A DNA stretch of 64,000 bases from positions 1-64,000 of the forward strand of contig NZ_JALPRX010000062.1 in NCBI RefSeq assembly GCF_023223525.1. The letters run 5' to 3'. A model generated the notes under the pieces. It was given only the letters and a program-made list of their open reading frames with translations, was not told where the DNA came from and did not search any database. How positions within the stretch are numbered: position 1 is the stretch's first letter; each line of letters opens with the position of its first letter. Position numbers and translations under genes: made by a program. Positions 34,113-43,226 of the stretch are shown in pieces. The DNA is from Roseomonas acroporae. Its GTDB lineage: Bacteria > Pseudomonadota > Alphaproteobacteria > Acetobacterales > Acetobacteraceae.

Positions 34113-35543
34113 ATGAACGATTGCTGCGCGCCGAAGGCGGGCAAACTCGGCCGTTATGACCTTGTCGTCGTCGGCGCCGGGTCAGCGGGGTTTTCGGCCG
34201 CCATCACCGCCGCCGAACAGGGCGCCCAGGTGGCGCTGATCGGGGCTGGCACGATCGGCGGCACCTGCGTCAATATCGGCTGCGTGCCGTCGAAAGCGCT
34301 GATCCGTGCGACGGAGACACTTCACAACGCGCACGCCGCGGCGCGGTTCGCCGGCATCGCCGCGCATGCCGAGATCGGCGACTGGCGCGCGACCGTCCGG
34401 CAGAAGAACGAACTGGTCGCTTCTCTGCGTCAGGCCAAATACGCCGACCTGCTGCCGGCCTATAACAATGTTACCTATCGCGAAGGGGCGGCTAGGCTCG
34501 TTCCGGGCGGCGTCGAGGTCGGCGGGGCAGTTCTGTCGGCCGAGCGGATCATCATCGCCACCGGCGCCCGGCCAGGCGTTCCGAGCATCGCGGGAATCGA
34601 GTCCGTGCCGTGTCTGACAAGCACGACCGCGCTCGAACTCGAAGACTTGCCGGGATCGCTGATTGTGATCGGCGGCGGCTATATCGGCGCGGAGCTCGCG
34701 CAGATGTTCGCGCGCGCCGGCGTGCGCGTCACGCTCGTCTGCCGTTCGCGGCTGCTGCCCGAGGCGGAGCCGGAGATCAGCGCCGCGCTGACGGGCTATT
34801 TTGCCGACGAGGGCATCGAGGTCGTCTCAGGCGCCGCCTATCGCGCGATCCGCAACAACGAAACCGGGGTTGCGCTGACGCTGGCGCGCGATGGCCGCGA
34901 GAGGACGATCGCGGCGGAGCAGGTGCTGAACGCGGCGGGTCGTGCGCCGAACGTCGAAGGTCTCGGTCTCGCCGAACTCGAGATCCGGCAGACATCCGGC
35001 GGGGCGATTGTCGTCGATGACCGCATGCGCACCAGCCGCCCCGGCGTCTACGCCGCGGGCGACGTGACCGGGCGCGACGCCTTCGTCTACATGGCCGCTT
35101 ATGGCGCCAAGCTCGCGGCGAAAAACGCGCTCAACGGCGACAGCTTGGCTTATGACAATTCCGCAATGCCGGCGATCGTGTTCGCCGATCCGCAGGTCGC
35201 GAGCGTCGGGCTGACGGAAGCGGCAGCGCAGGCGGCGGGGCACAAGATGCGCGTTTCCATCCTTTCGCTAGACCAGGTTCCGCGCGCGCTCGCCGCACGC
35301 GATACGCGTGGGCTCATCAAACTCGTGGCGGAAGCTGGCAGCGACAAACTTCTCGGCGCGCACATCCTCGCCCCTGAGGGCGCCGACAGCATCCAGACGG
35401 CAGCGATGGCGATCCGCGGCGGACTCACGGTGCGCGATATCGCGGAGACGATTTTTCCCTATCTGACCACGGTCGAGGGGCTCAAGCTCGCCGCGCTCGC
35501 CTTCGACAAGGAAGTAGCAAAGCTTTCATGCTGCGCGGGGTAA
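34113..35543 (+). CDS. merA: Mercuric reductase
   Basis: 476 aa flavoprotein disulfide reductase that converts Hg(II) to Hg(0) with NADPH. FAD-binding GAGSAGFSAAI, redox pair Cys52/Cys57 in GGTCVNIGCVPSKAL, NADPH-site GGGYIGAELAQ and the C-terminal mercury-binding pair SCCAG at 473-474 are present. The N-terminal NmerA metal-binding domain is absent (only NDCCAPKAG remains), as in short MerA forms. Confidence 0.96.
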   Translation: MNDCCAPKAGKLGRYDLVVVGAGSAGFSAAITAAEQGAQVALIGAGTIGGTCVNIGCVPSKALIRATETLHNAHAAARFAGIAAHAEIGDWRATVRQKNELVASLRQAKYADLLPAYNNVTYREGAARLVPGGVEVGGAVLSAERIIIATGARPGVPSIAGIESVPCLTSTTALELEDLPGSLIVIGGGYIGAELAQMFARAGVRVTLVCRSRLLPEAEPEISAALTGYFADEGIEVVSGAAYRAIRNNETGVALTLARDGRERTIAAEQVLNAAGRAPNVEGLGLAELEIRQTSGGAIVVDDRMRTSRPGVYAAGDVTGRDAFVYMAAYGAKLAAKNALNGDSLAYDNSAMPAIVFADPQVASVGLTEAAAQAAGHKMRVSILSLDQVPRALAARDTRGLIKLVAEAGSDKLLGAHILAPEGADSIQTAAMAIRGGLTVRDIAETIFPYLTTVEGLKLAALAFDKEVAKLSCCAG

Positions 35544-35619
35544 GTTCGTCACCACCTCCACAGGCCCTATCATCCACGGCCGCGCAGATTGACGTCGCGT
35601 TCATTCGCGGCGGGGTTCG

Positions 35620-36063
35620 TTATTCGCCATCGCGATTTGACGATGAAGGTTCTGAATCATCCGGAATTTCCTGCCGCAGCTTCGGCCCTTCATTGAGTCG
35701 CCGGCCAAGCGTGGCGACAAAATTGTCGTAGCGCGCTCCGGCCTGCGCGCGCGCGGCCTTAGCCGCCGGTTCGGGAAGCGGCGGCGTCGTGTTGAGCCAG
35801 AAGCGTATGAACAGCGCCAGCGTTTCGACACCGATTCCGACATCGCGCTCGAGCCGCGCCAGGCGGCGGTCCTGCTGGTCGAGGCGTTTCGCGATCGCCG
35901 CTTCCTTCCGCTCGTCCGCATCTGGCGACAGGAACGAGGCGATCGCGGCTTCGGCGATCAGCGACATCGATTGGTCCCGACGCGCGGCATAGGCAGACAA
36001 GGCCTGCATGACATCCGGATCGAGATAGACGGAGAGCTGAGCCTTCTTCTTCGCCATGGCCAT
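35620..36063 (-). CDS. CopG-type ribbon-helix-helix regulator
   Basis: 147 aa from ATG 36063 (TGAGGCG upstream), close to the traG stop. KKAQLSVYLDPDVMQALSAYAARRDQSMSLIAEAAIASFL is a ribbon-helix-helix domain, followed by a coiled region (AKRLDQQDRRLARLERD) and a hydrophobic patch. In related ICEs this gene links traG with trbB and is expected to control the transfer operon. Confidence 0.85.
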   Translation of the reverse strand: MAMAKKKAQLSVYLDPDVMQALSAYAARRDQSMSLIAEAAIASFLSPDADERKEAAIAKRLDQQDRRLARLERDVGIGVETLALFIRFWLNTTPPLPEPAAKAARAQAGARYDNFVATLGRRLNEGPKLRQEIPDDSEPSSSNRDGE

Positions 36064-36070
36064 GCGCGCC

Positions 36071-38053
36071 TCACATGCCGAGGTCATCGCCTGGATCGAG
36101 AGAGGCCTGCCGCGCGAGACCCTGCATGAGATCGTTCATGCGGCCGATCCGCGGCGCCTCCTCCTCCATGTCGTCGACCGGATCGAGCGCGAACTCATTC
36201 TCGATCGGCGCCTGCTTCTCGACGGTTCCGTGGCTGAGCTCCGGCTGCTTCCGGCGATCGGCGTTCTTCGGATCCTCGTCGTCGGCGTCATCGCCTTCGG
36301 CCGCCACCGGCGCCGGAGGGCGAGGAGGCAGTGGACGCGAACTCCAATCGTCGGGGCGGCCCTCCTTCGGCCGCGCCGGGACGGGCGGCGGCACGATCCG
36401 CTCCTGAAACCGTCCATCCTCATAGTAGCGGGCCTTCTTCGCCCGGATCGGATGGACACCCGACACCATGACGATCTCGTCAGTGGGTGGGAGCTGCATG
36501 ACCTCGCCGGGCGTCAGCAATGGACGCGCGGTCTCCGAGCGCGACACCATCAGATGCCCGAGCCAAGGCGACAGCCGGCTCCCGGCATAGTTCTTCATCG
36601 CCTTCATCTCGGTCGCGGTGCCGAGCGCATCGCTCACCCGCTTGGCGGTCCGCTCGTCATTGGTCGCGAAGCTCACCCGGACATGGCAGTTGTCGAGGAT
36701 CGAGTTGTTGGGGCCGTAGGCCTTCTCGATCTGGTTCAGCGACTGAGCGATGAGAAAGCTCTTGATGCCGTAGCCGGCCATGAAGGCGAGCGCCGACTCG
36801 AAGAAGTCGAGGCGACCGAGCGCCGGGAACTCGTCCAGCATCAGGAGAAGCCGGCGTCGCCTAGCCTTGGCCTGCAGATCCTCGGTCAGCCGCCGGCCGA
36901 CCTGATTGAGGATCAGGCGGATCAACGGCTTGGTCCGGTTGATGTCAGACGGCGGCACGACGAGGTAGAGCGTGGTGGGCCGGTCGCCGGCGACGATGTC
37001 GCCGATGCGCCAGTCGCATCGCCGCGTCACCTCGGCGACCACGGGATCGCGATAGAGGCCGAGGAATGACATCGCCGTGCTCAGCACGCCGGACCGTTCG
37101 TTGCCGGATTTGTTCAGCAGCTCCCGCGCAGCCGAGGCGACGACAGGATGGACGCCGGCTTCGCCAAGGTGCGGCGTTCGCATCATGGCGGAGAGCGTCG
37201 ACTCGATCGGTCGCTTGGGATCCGACAGGAAGGACGCAACACCGGCGAGTGTCTTGTCCTCCTCGGCATAAAGGACGTGAAGGATCGCGCCGACCAGTAG
37301 CGCGTGGCTGGTCTTCTCCCAGTGGTTTCGCTTCTCGAGGCTGCCTTCGGGGTCGACCAGGATGTCGGCGATGTTCTGGACGTCGCGCACCTCCCACTCG
37401 CCGCGCCTGACCTCGAGCAGCGGATTGTAGGCCGAAGACTTCGCGTTGGTCGGATCGAACAGCAGCACGCGGCCATGCTGGGCGCGGAAGCCAGCGGTGA
37501 GCTGCCAGTTCTCGCCCTTGATGTCGTGGACGATCGCCGAACCTGGCCAGGTCAGCAGCGACGGGATGACGAGGCCCACGCCCTTGCCGCTCCGGGTCGG
37601 CGCGAAGCACAGCACATGCTCGGGGCCGTCGTGGCGGAGATAGCTGCGTTGATACCTGCCGAGCACCACGCCGTCGGGACCAAGCAAGCCGGCTTCCTCT
37701 ATCTCTTGTCGCTGCGCCCAGCGCGCGGAGCCGTAGGTTTCGGCGTTCTTCGCTTCGCGAGCCCGCCAAACCGACATGCCGATGGCGACGGCCGCGGCGA
37801 TGATCCCGCCAGACGCCGCGATATAGGCGCCCTCGATGAAGATCGAGGGAGCGTAGGCGTCGTAGGCGTACCACCACCAGAAGAAGGCCGGTGGCAGATA
37901 GAACGGGAAATGCAGAATCTCGAACCAGGGACGGCCGAGTTCGGGCTGAAAGCCGAGCCGCCAGGCAGTCCATTCCGTCGCGGTCCAGATTGTCAAGAGG
38001 ACGATCCCGAAGGCGGTGATGACCTGGCCCCAGAGTATCTTCGTCGCCGACAT
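36071..38053 (-). CDS. traG: Conjugal transfer coupling protein TraG (VirD4 family)
   Basis: 660 aa from ATG 38053 (AAAGGACGG upstream). Two N-terminal transmembrane regions (ITAFGIVLLTIWTATEW and ASGGIIAAAVAIGMSVW) precede Walker A APTRSGKGVG near residue 150 and Walker B LLMLDEFPALGRL. It recruits the relaxosome to the T4SS. The C-terminal tail is acidic and Pro-rich. Full length for the family. Confidence 0.95.
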   Translation of the reverse strand: MSATKILWGQVITAFGIVLLTIWTATEWTAWRLGFQPELGRPWFEILHFPFYLPPAFFWWWYAYDAYAPSIFIEGAYIAASGGIIAAAVAIGMSVWRAREAKNAETYGSARWAQRQEIEEAGLLGPDGVVLGRYQRSYLRHDGPEHVLCFAPTRSGKGVGLVIPSLLTWPGSAIVHDIKGENWQLTAGFRAQHGRVLLFDPTNAKSSAYNPLLEVRRGEWEVRDVQNIADILVDPEGSLEKRNHWEKTSHALLVGAILHVLYAEEDKTLAGVASFLSDPKRPIESTLSAMMRTPHLGEAGVHPVVASAARELLNKSGNERSGVLSTAMSFLGLYRDPVVAEVTRRCDWRIGDIVAGDRPTTLYLVVPPSDINRTKPLIRLILNQVGRRLTEDLQAKARRRRLLLMLDEFPALGRLDFFESALAFMAGYGIKSFLIAQSLNQIEKAYGPNNSILDNCHVRVSFATNDERTAKRVSDALGTATEMKAMKNYAGSRLSPWLGHLMVSRSETARPLLTPGEVMQLPPTDEIVMVSGVHPIRAKKARYYEDGRFQERIVPPPVPARPKEGRPDDWSSRPLPPRPPAPVAAEGDDADDEDPKNADRRKQPELSHGTVEKQAPIENEFALDPVDDMEEEAPRIGRMNDLMQGLARQASLDPGDDLGM

Positions 38054-38094
38054 GCTGGCCGTCCTTTCGTGAGATCGATGATGGGAGGGGGCGC

Positions 38095-39834
38095 TCACAG
38101 GCCGAGTCCCCGATTGCGGCCAAAGCCCCAGTCGACGCCGCCATCATCGCGGGCGACACCGGAGACGTGGCGGCCGAGCTGTTTCTCGAGCGACGGGGTC
38201 CAGGGAACGAGCTGAAAGCCGAGGCCGTCGTCGATCATGGCGAACCGGCCGGAGGCGAGCGCGAAGCGCTGACGGTATGATCCGGCGACGTATTCGCCGG
38301 AGGCGGCCTGGTTGAAGGTCTGGCCCGTCTCGGCCGCAAGCCGCTCGCCGAAGGCTTCGACTTCCCGACGGCGGAGCATGCCGATCAGGCCCTGGGAGAA
38401 GGTGATGCCCCGCGCCGGTCGCTCGGCCAGCCCCTGCTCGATGAGCTGGTCGGCCCGCCGCTCCAGCGCATCGCGGACCTCGGCGCCGAAGCCCGTCTGG
38501 CTAAGGTCGACCGGATCACGCGAGACCGCTTGGCGGTCGAGCCAAGTCGCGCCGCTGGCCGTCACCTGATCCTCGATGGCGAGGTCCGACCGCACGGCGA
38601 GCGCGACGCGGCGACGCCCTTGCGCGTCGTCGAACTTCCTCAGCTCGACGATCGAGCCGGGCGCGCTGTCGCCGGTGGCGTCGAGGTCGGGGAATTTGAT
38701 GTGGTGGGTGCGGCCGTCGACGCCATCGATGACGGCATAGGCGGTGCCTTTCAACTCGTCGTCGAGGCCTCGATCGACCAGCCGGCCGATGACGGGCACG
38801 TCGAGGCTCTCGCCGGCGAGCACATAGCTCCCGGCCGCGCGCTCGATACCGTGCTCTCGCAAGCCCCGATGAATCCGCTTGATGATGTCGCCGCGCTCGC
38901 CGAGTTCACGGAGCGTGGTCTCGGCCGCCTCGTCCATCGTCCACTGGCCGGCTCCGATCTGATGGGCGAGAGCGAGGCTCTCCAGATGCCGCAGTCGGCC
39001 GACCTTCAGTGAATGGAAAGGGTCCGGCTCCTGGCCCGGAGAGGGCGCAACGTCGATGACGCCATGTCGGCCGCCGTCACGGATGAGCTGCCGGTCGAGT
39101 TGGGTCCAGCGCTCGGCCTCGACCTGACGCTCGAGCGCCTGGTGGATATCGAGGTCGCTACGCAGCCCCAGCTCCCGCGTGACCAGGTCCTGGGCGCGGG
39201 CGCGCATCCCTTCCTTGATGTAGTCGCGGGAGATGACGAGGTCCTGGCCGTCCTCGGCGACGCCGCGCACGATGATGTGGACGTGCGGGTGCTGCGTGTT
39301 CCAGTGATCGACGGCGACCCAATCGAGCTTGGTGCCGAGGTCCTTCTCCATTTGGCCGACCAACTCGCGGGCATAGCCCTTGAGGTCGGTCATCTCCGGC
39401 GCGTCCTCGGGCGAGACGATGAAGCGGAAGTGATGGCGATCCTTCTCGCACCGCTCGGTGAAGGCCTGGGGGTCGGCGTCCTCGGTTTCGGGGCCGAACA
39501 GCCGCGCCTTCTCCCCGTCCCGGGTGACGCCCTCGCGCCGGAGGTAGCCGAGATGAGCGCCGAGCGGCGCGGAGCGCGCGGTGTGGCGGACGACGCGTGC
39601 CTTGACCGTCACCAGGCGCGAGCGGCCGGTGAGCAGATGGTTCGCCCGGACGGCGGCGACACGGCCGCGGCCGAAGGTCGAGCGGCTGGCGCTCCTGAGC
39701 AGGCCCTGCCGCGATACGCCGCCGCCGGCGCACTGGGCGGCGGCGAGCGCCTGGGCGATGAAAGGCTTTGCCCGCTGACTGCGCGAAGAGCGGATGCGGC
39801 CTGGCCGGGGTTGGAAGTCGTTCTCCTCAGCCAT
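38095..39834 (-). CDS. Relaxase (DUF3363 / RlxS-type)
   Basis: 579 aa from ATG 39834; the longer frame upstream covers the probable oriT. The metal-binding HUH histidines are in TQHPHVHIIVRG (182-186), preceded by HHFRFIVSPEDA. The N-terminal Arg-rich region and C-terminal DUF3363 domain fit MOB-P-like relaxases of ICEs. It nicks at oriT and stays covalently bound to the strand; the catalytic tyrosine cannot be assigned with certainty. It is transcribed away from the candidate oriT. Confidence 0.9.
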   Translation of the reverse strand: MAEENDFQPRPGRIRSSRSQRAKPFIAQALAAAQCAGGGVSRQGLLRSASRSTFGRGRVAAVRANHLLTGRSRLVTVKARVVRHTARSAPLGAHLGYLRREGVTRDGEKARLFGPETEDADPQAFTERCEKDRHHFRFIVSPEDAPEMTDLKGYARELVGQMEKDLGTKLDWVAVDHWNTQHPHVHIIVRGVAEDGQDLVISRDYIKEGMRARAQDLVTRELGLRSDLDIHQALERQVEAERWTQLDRQLIRDGGRHGVIDVAPSPGQEPDPFHSLKVGRLRHLESLALAHQIGAGQWTMDEAAETTLRELGERGDIIKRIHRGLREHGIERAAGSYVLAGESLDVPVIGRLVDRGLDDELKGTAYAVIDGVDGRTHHIKFPDLDATGDSAPGSIVELRKFDDAQGRRRVALAVRSDLAIEDQVTASGATWLDRQAVSRDPVDLSQTGFGAEVRDALERRADQLIEQGLAERPARGITFSQGLIGMLRRREVEAFGERLAAETGQTFNQAASGEYVAGSYRQRFALASGRFAMIDDGLGFQLVPWTPSLEKQLGRHVSGVARDDGGVDWGFGRNRGLGL

Positions 39835-40188
39835 CGCCGGCCCCGGCAATGTGCGAAAAACAGAGGATGGGCAATGCGTTGACGGCGCCGCGCACCTTGC
39901 GCGCCGGGGCCGCACGTTGCGCGATCGACGAAAAACACAAGCAAAAACAACCGACCGACAGAGCCGCACCTTGCGGCCTTTTATCTGGCCCTCTGTCGGT
40001 CGGTTCCTGCACGCCTCCCCTGTCCGCCCTTCCTTCTTCTCGGAAGGACGCTGCGCCGCGCCAGCCTGCGAAATCGCATCCGAGAACCTCGAAGAAGCTT
40101 ATCGAGACCCCGAACACCGTCGCGCTGCCAAGGAAGCCGCAAGCAGGCCGAAGCAAGAGCGCGGCGTGATTGCAGGGGAGCAGCACCG
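39835..40188. other. Candidate oriT between relaxase and lytic transglycosylase genes
   Basis: A gene-free 354 bp. A perfect 15-bp inverted repeat has arms AACCGACCGACAGAG (39949-39963) and CTCTGTCGGTCGGTT (39991-40005). Three copies of CGCAC(C/G)TTGCG occur at 39891-39901, 39911-39921 and 39965-39975; the third lies in the loop. Repeats beside a relaxase gene are the usual layout of oriT. The nick site is not identified. Confidence 0.6.
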
Positions 40189-40905
40189 TCATGGCTTTGG
40201 TCCCGCTGCTGCAACTGAGACGAACAGACCCGTGGATTGCGGTGCGATGGCGGAGATATCGCGCACCGCGAGGACGGCCGGGGTGTCGTTCGGCGGCTGC
40301 TTGGTCGACGTGCGATCAGCGGGTTCAGCGCTTGCCGACCGTGTGATGAAGAGCGGTGCTTGCGTCCAGGACGACGGATCGGAGGCCGCCACGAGGACAG
40401 GCCCCTCGATCGCGCCGTCCCCAACAAAAGGGACGAGCGCGGCGACGTAGGCAACGGTTTCGGGCGGTAGGGGCCGATGACGATCACGATAGTCTTCGTA
40501 TCGACCAGGCCCCGCATTGTATGCCGCGAGGAAGCCCGGCGATCCGTAGCGGTCGTGCATTTCGCGCAGGTAGGCCGCGCCCGCCAGGATGTTGTCGTGT
40601 GCATCGAACGGATCGCGACCAAGGCCGTACCGAGCGTGCAGCGCCGCCCAGGTGTCGGGCATGAGCTGCATCAACCCGATCGCCCCCTTGGGCGAGATTG
40701 CGCGCCGATCGCCGCGGCTCTCGACTCGCATGATCGCCCGTATCCATGCCGCCGGAATGCCGAAGCGCTGGGCCGCCTCCGCGATGAGCCCCGCATAGGG
40801 ATCGCTCGGCGCGTGCAGCTCGATACGCGCGGTCTGGGCGTGAGCGACGACGGCGGGCGTGCCGACCGCCGTCGCCCCGACGAGTATGATGAGAGCGGCC
40901 CGCAT
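40189..40905 (-). CDS. Lytic transglycosylase (VirB1-like)
   Basis: 238 aa with signal peptide (cut after VVAHA). The SLT domain shows catalytic Glu62 in MRVESRGDRRAISPKGAIGLMQLMPDTW, then AGAAYLREMHDRYG and AAYNAGPGRY. It opens peptidoglycan for pilus assembly. It is last in the repA-parA operon and lies 4 bp after DUF736, facing the relaxase across the oriT. Confidence 0.92.
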   Translation of the reverse strand: MRAALIILVGATAVGTPAVVAHAQTARIELHAPSDPYAGLIAEAAQRFGIPAAWIRAIMRVESRGDRRAISPKGAIGLMQLMPDTWAALHARYGLGRDPFDAHDNILAGAAYLREMHDRYGSPGFLAAYNAGPGRYEDYRDRHRPLPPETVAYVAALVPFVGDGAIEGPVLVAASDPSSWTQAPLFITRSASAEPADRTSTKQPPNDTPAVLAVRDISAIAPQSTGLFVSVAAAGPKP

Positions 40906-40909
40906 GCGC

Positions 40910-41245
40910 TCAATCCCGCTGGCCGCGCTTGGGCGGGCGGTTCCAGTTCAGCACCCACGCGGATTTGTCATCGCCGGACTGAAAGAGGTTGGCGCGGATC
41001 GGCTGTTGCAGCGCCGGGTCATCGATGACGAGCGACACATATTCGCCTGCTTTCTCGCCGGTGCGTTTCCAGCCCGCGCCGATTTCCGGGCCGTCGGCAT
41101 CGCCCAGATGGACCCGAAAGTCGGGCGCATTCTCGGCATCGGAAGATTCGGCCGGAACGAGGGAGAGGTCGCGGGTGAAGAAGAGCGTCTGAATGCGTCC
41201 GGTGAAGCCGGATTTGTCGCGGGTGAAGTGACCGATCTGCGCCAT
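40910..41245 (-). CDS. DUF736 protein (first copy)
   Basis: 111 aa from ATG 41245 with AGGAGG upstream. MAQIGHFTRDKSGFTGRIQTLFFTRDL, then GWKRTGEKAGEYVSLVIDDP and ANLFQSG, matches DUF736, a very common but uncharacterised small protein of alphaproteobacterial ICEs and plasmids. A second, diverged copy lies at 46579-46905. Confidence 0.9.
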   Translation of the reverse strand: MAQIGHFTRDKSGFTGRIQTLFFTRDLSLVPAESSDAENAPDFRVHLGDADGPEIGAGWKRTGEKAGEYVSLVIDDPALQQPIRANLFQSGDDKSAWVLNWNRPPKRGQRD

Positions 41246-41279
41246 GGGGACCTCCTGGGTTGGCGGGTTGAGAAGCGGA

Positions 41280-41825
41280 TCAATCTGTGGCGGCGCGCCA
41301 GACGAAGCGGCCGTCGCCGGCCTCGTCGGTCCACAACGGGACCGCGCGCGCGACGATCGAAGCGACGGGGAGCGGGCCGAAATAGCGACCATCCAGGCTG
41401 TCCGGGACGGTCGGGTTCATGAGGAAGACCTCGTCCGGCCGAAGCACGCGACAGCCGCTCCAGCGCGGCAGTGGGCGGTGGAGGTGATCGCGGTCATGAG
41501 CGACGCCGACCTCGACCTGATCGACGGTGACGAGGTCGCCGGCCCGACACACGGTCTGTCCGGGTAGCGCCATGACGTGCTTGAGCAGCGGCACGCCCTT
41601 GGGCAGGAAGCCGCCGTCCGCGAGGTAGCTCGCAATCGGCTCGGGAGGCCGCACGACGACGAGTTCGAGCGTGCGGAGCGTACCAACGGGATGCAGTGCA
41701 TAGAGCCCGGTCGGGGTGCTCGCCGTGGCGTTCCAGATCAGCCGTGGCGCCGGGTGGAAGAACGCGAGGGCGCCGATGCCGAGCATCGCGAAGTACGTCG
41801 ACATGACGTAGCCGAAGCGGGTCAT
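41280..41825 (-). CDS. traF: S26 family signal peptidase (TraF-like)
   Basis: 181 aa with an N-terminal transmembrane helix. The catalytic serine is Ser36 in STPTGLY and the general base is Lys82 in LLKHVMALPGQ; NPTVPDSLDGRYFGPLPVASIVARA forms the C-terminal box. In RP4, TraF matures and cyclises the pilin TrbC, so it probably acts on the TrbC here. A 4-bp overlap links it with DUF2840. Confidence 0.92.
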   Translation of the reverse strand: MTRFGYVMSTYFAMLGIGALAFFHPAPRLIWNATASTPTGLYALHPVGTLRTLELVVVRPPEPIASYLADGGFLPKGVPLLKHVMALPGQTVCRAGDLVTVDQVEVGVAHDRDHLHRPLPRWSGCRVLRPDEVFLMNPTVPDSLDGRYFGPLPVASIVARAVPLWTDEAGDGRFVWRAATD

Positions 41826-42340
41826 GGCGCGACGCTCCGGCGCTTGAGCCAGGCGGCATGTTGCTCGCGCGTGTAGGCGCGCGGCTCATGCCCGGCGGCG
41901 AGGCGGTTGTGGAGATGACGCCAATATTCCGGCGCGACATCGGCAGGATCGATATCGAGCGCTTCGACCGCATCGATCGCCCGCAGCACGCGCTCGACCT
42001 TCGGCCAGCCATCGACGCGCAGCAGGATTTCGCCGCCGGGGCGGACAAAGGGCAGCGTCTGGTAGGGGACGCCGGGCTCGACCGCGCGCACGATGTCCAT
42101 GCGCGAGACGATCGTGCCGAAGTCGTTCGACGCCCAACGCACGAAGGCGAAGATACTGCCGGGCCTGAAGCTGGAGACGCTGCGGCGGCGATCGAGGATC
42201 TTCTCCTCGGCGCGCCGGCCGAAGCGCAGCCAGTGCTCGATTGTTTTCTCGATCCAGGTCAGCTCGACATGGGTCAGTGGGACGGTGCGCCGATGCGACG
42301 GCGGCACGACGCGCGGCGGCGTCTGCTCGTTGTCGTTCAT
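41822..42340 (-). CDS. DUF2840 protein
   Basis: 172 aa, soluble, basic. VELTWIEKTIEHWLRFGRRAEEKILDRRRSVSSFRPGSIFAFVRWASNDFGT is the DUF2840 signature. No function is known. It is almost always encoded between the RHH gene and traF in these ICEs, so a role in transfer or its control is inferred. Overlaps both neighbours by 4 bp. Confidence 0.88.
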   Translation of the reverse strand: MNDNEQTPPRVVPPSHRRTVPLTHVELTWIEKTIEHWLRFGRRAEEKILDRRRSVSSFRPGSIFAFVRWASNDFGTIVSRMDIVRAVEPGVPYQTLPFVRPGGEILLRVDGWPKVERVLRAIDAVEALDIDPADVAPEYWRHLHNRLAAGHEPRAYTREQHAAWLKRRSVAP

Positions 42341-42591
42341 GAGGACTCTCCGGGATCGGCAGGGAATTCGCGTGAGAGGAGGTCGCGGAGCATGTCGGCG
42401 ACGGTGATGCCGCGCCGGAACGCGGCGACCTTGATGCGGCCGCGTAGCGCCGGGGTGACGTCGATCGTTAGTCTTGCGCTGAAGGCGGAGGTGTCATCCG
42501 ACCGTCTGCCGTTCGCTTCGGGGGCCTTGATCCAGCTCTCGGCGTCGCCGGGTCGGGATGCGAAGCCGCGTTTGGTGGACCGTTCGCTCAT
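42337..42591 (-). CDS. Small ribbon-helix-helix partition protein
   Basis: 84 aa from ATG 42591, overlapping the parA stop (ATGA). The C-terminal half (FSARLTIDVTPALRGRIKVAAFRRGITVADMLRDLLSREF) is a ribbon-helix-helix domain. Position behind ParA suggests the DNA-binding centromere partner of a type Ib partition system. Confidence 0.78.
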   Translation of the reverse strand: MSERSTKRGFASRPGDAESWIKAPEANGRRSDDTSAFSARLTIDVTPALRGRIKVAAFRRGITVADMLRDLLSREFPADPGESS

Positions 42592-43226
42592 GGCGCGATC
42601 CTCGCGACCTCGGCGGCCATCGCGGCGATCTCGCGCGCGGCGAGGCCCTGCTCGGCCAGCTCGAAGACCAGGCGTCCCGATTGCGCGGCGTCGGCGAAGA
42701 CGACGCGCTGGCCAATCGTGCTGGCAAGCATCGGCGGATCGTGATCGGCCAAGGTCTCGGCCGTCTCGCGGGCGATGACGGTGCGGGCGCCGCAACGATT
42801 CAACACGAAGCGAGCGGCGAGCTGCGGGCGGTAGATGCGCGCCTCGCGCAGCAGGCCAAGCATCTCGGCGGAGGCCCAGCCATCGAGCGGCGACGGCTGG
42901 ACAGGGATCAGCACCAGATCGGCAGCGAGCAGCGCCGAACGCATCAGCCCGGCGACGCGCGGCGGACCGTCGATGACGATGTGGTCGACGGTGCGCGCGA
43001 TCTCGGGCGCCTCGCGATGGAGCGTGTCGCGCGCGAGGCCGACGACGCCGAATAGCCGTGAGACGTTCTCCCTCGCCCGCTGCTGCGACCAATCGAGCGC
43101 CGAGCCCTGGGGGTCAGTGTCGATCAGCGTGACGCGCTTGCCATGCAGCGCCCATTCGCCGGCGAGGTGCAGCGCGAGCGTCGTTTTGCCGACGCCGCCT
43201 TTCTGGTTGAGCAGCGCAACGATCAT
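42588..43226 (-). CDS. parA: ParA family partition ATPase
   Basis: 212 aa from ATG 43226, overlapping repA by 4 bp. The deviant Walker motif KGGVGKTT is at residues 9-16, with DTDPQGSALDWS and IDGPPRVAGL following. The short form without N-terminal HTH fits type Ib ParA. It would segregate the circular or replicating form of the element. Confidence 0.93.
   Translation of the reverse strand: MIVALLNQKGGVGKTTLALHLAGEWALHGKRVTLIDTDPQGSALDWSQQRARENVSRLFGVVGLARDTLHREAPEIARTVDHIVIDGPPRVAGLMRSALLAADLVLIPVQPSPLDGWASAEMLGLLREARIYRPQLAARFVLNRCGARTVIARETAETLADHDPPMLASTIGQRVVFADAAQSGRLVFELAEQGLAAREIAAMAAEVARIAP

Larger units (their letters stand above)
32745..35560. mobile_element. Mercury-resistance cargo module between copG and trbB
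   Basis: merR (minus) and merT-merP-merA (plus) lie between copG and trbB, which are contiguous in many related ICEs. Edges are approximate: no transposase, terminal inverted repeat or target duplication could be recognised. Confidence 0.6.

Noticed and set aside
32745-35620. Tn21/Tn501-type transposon around the mer genes.
   Set aside because: No transposase, resolvase or 38-bp-type inverted repeats were seen at either side.
39976-39992. TTATCTGGCC in the oriT loop as the relaxase nick site.
   Set aside because: Only loosely like the IncP nick consensus, so not enough to name a site.
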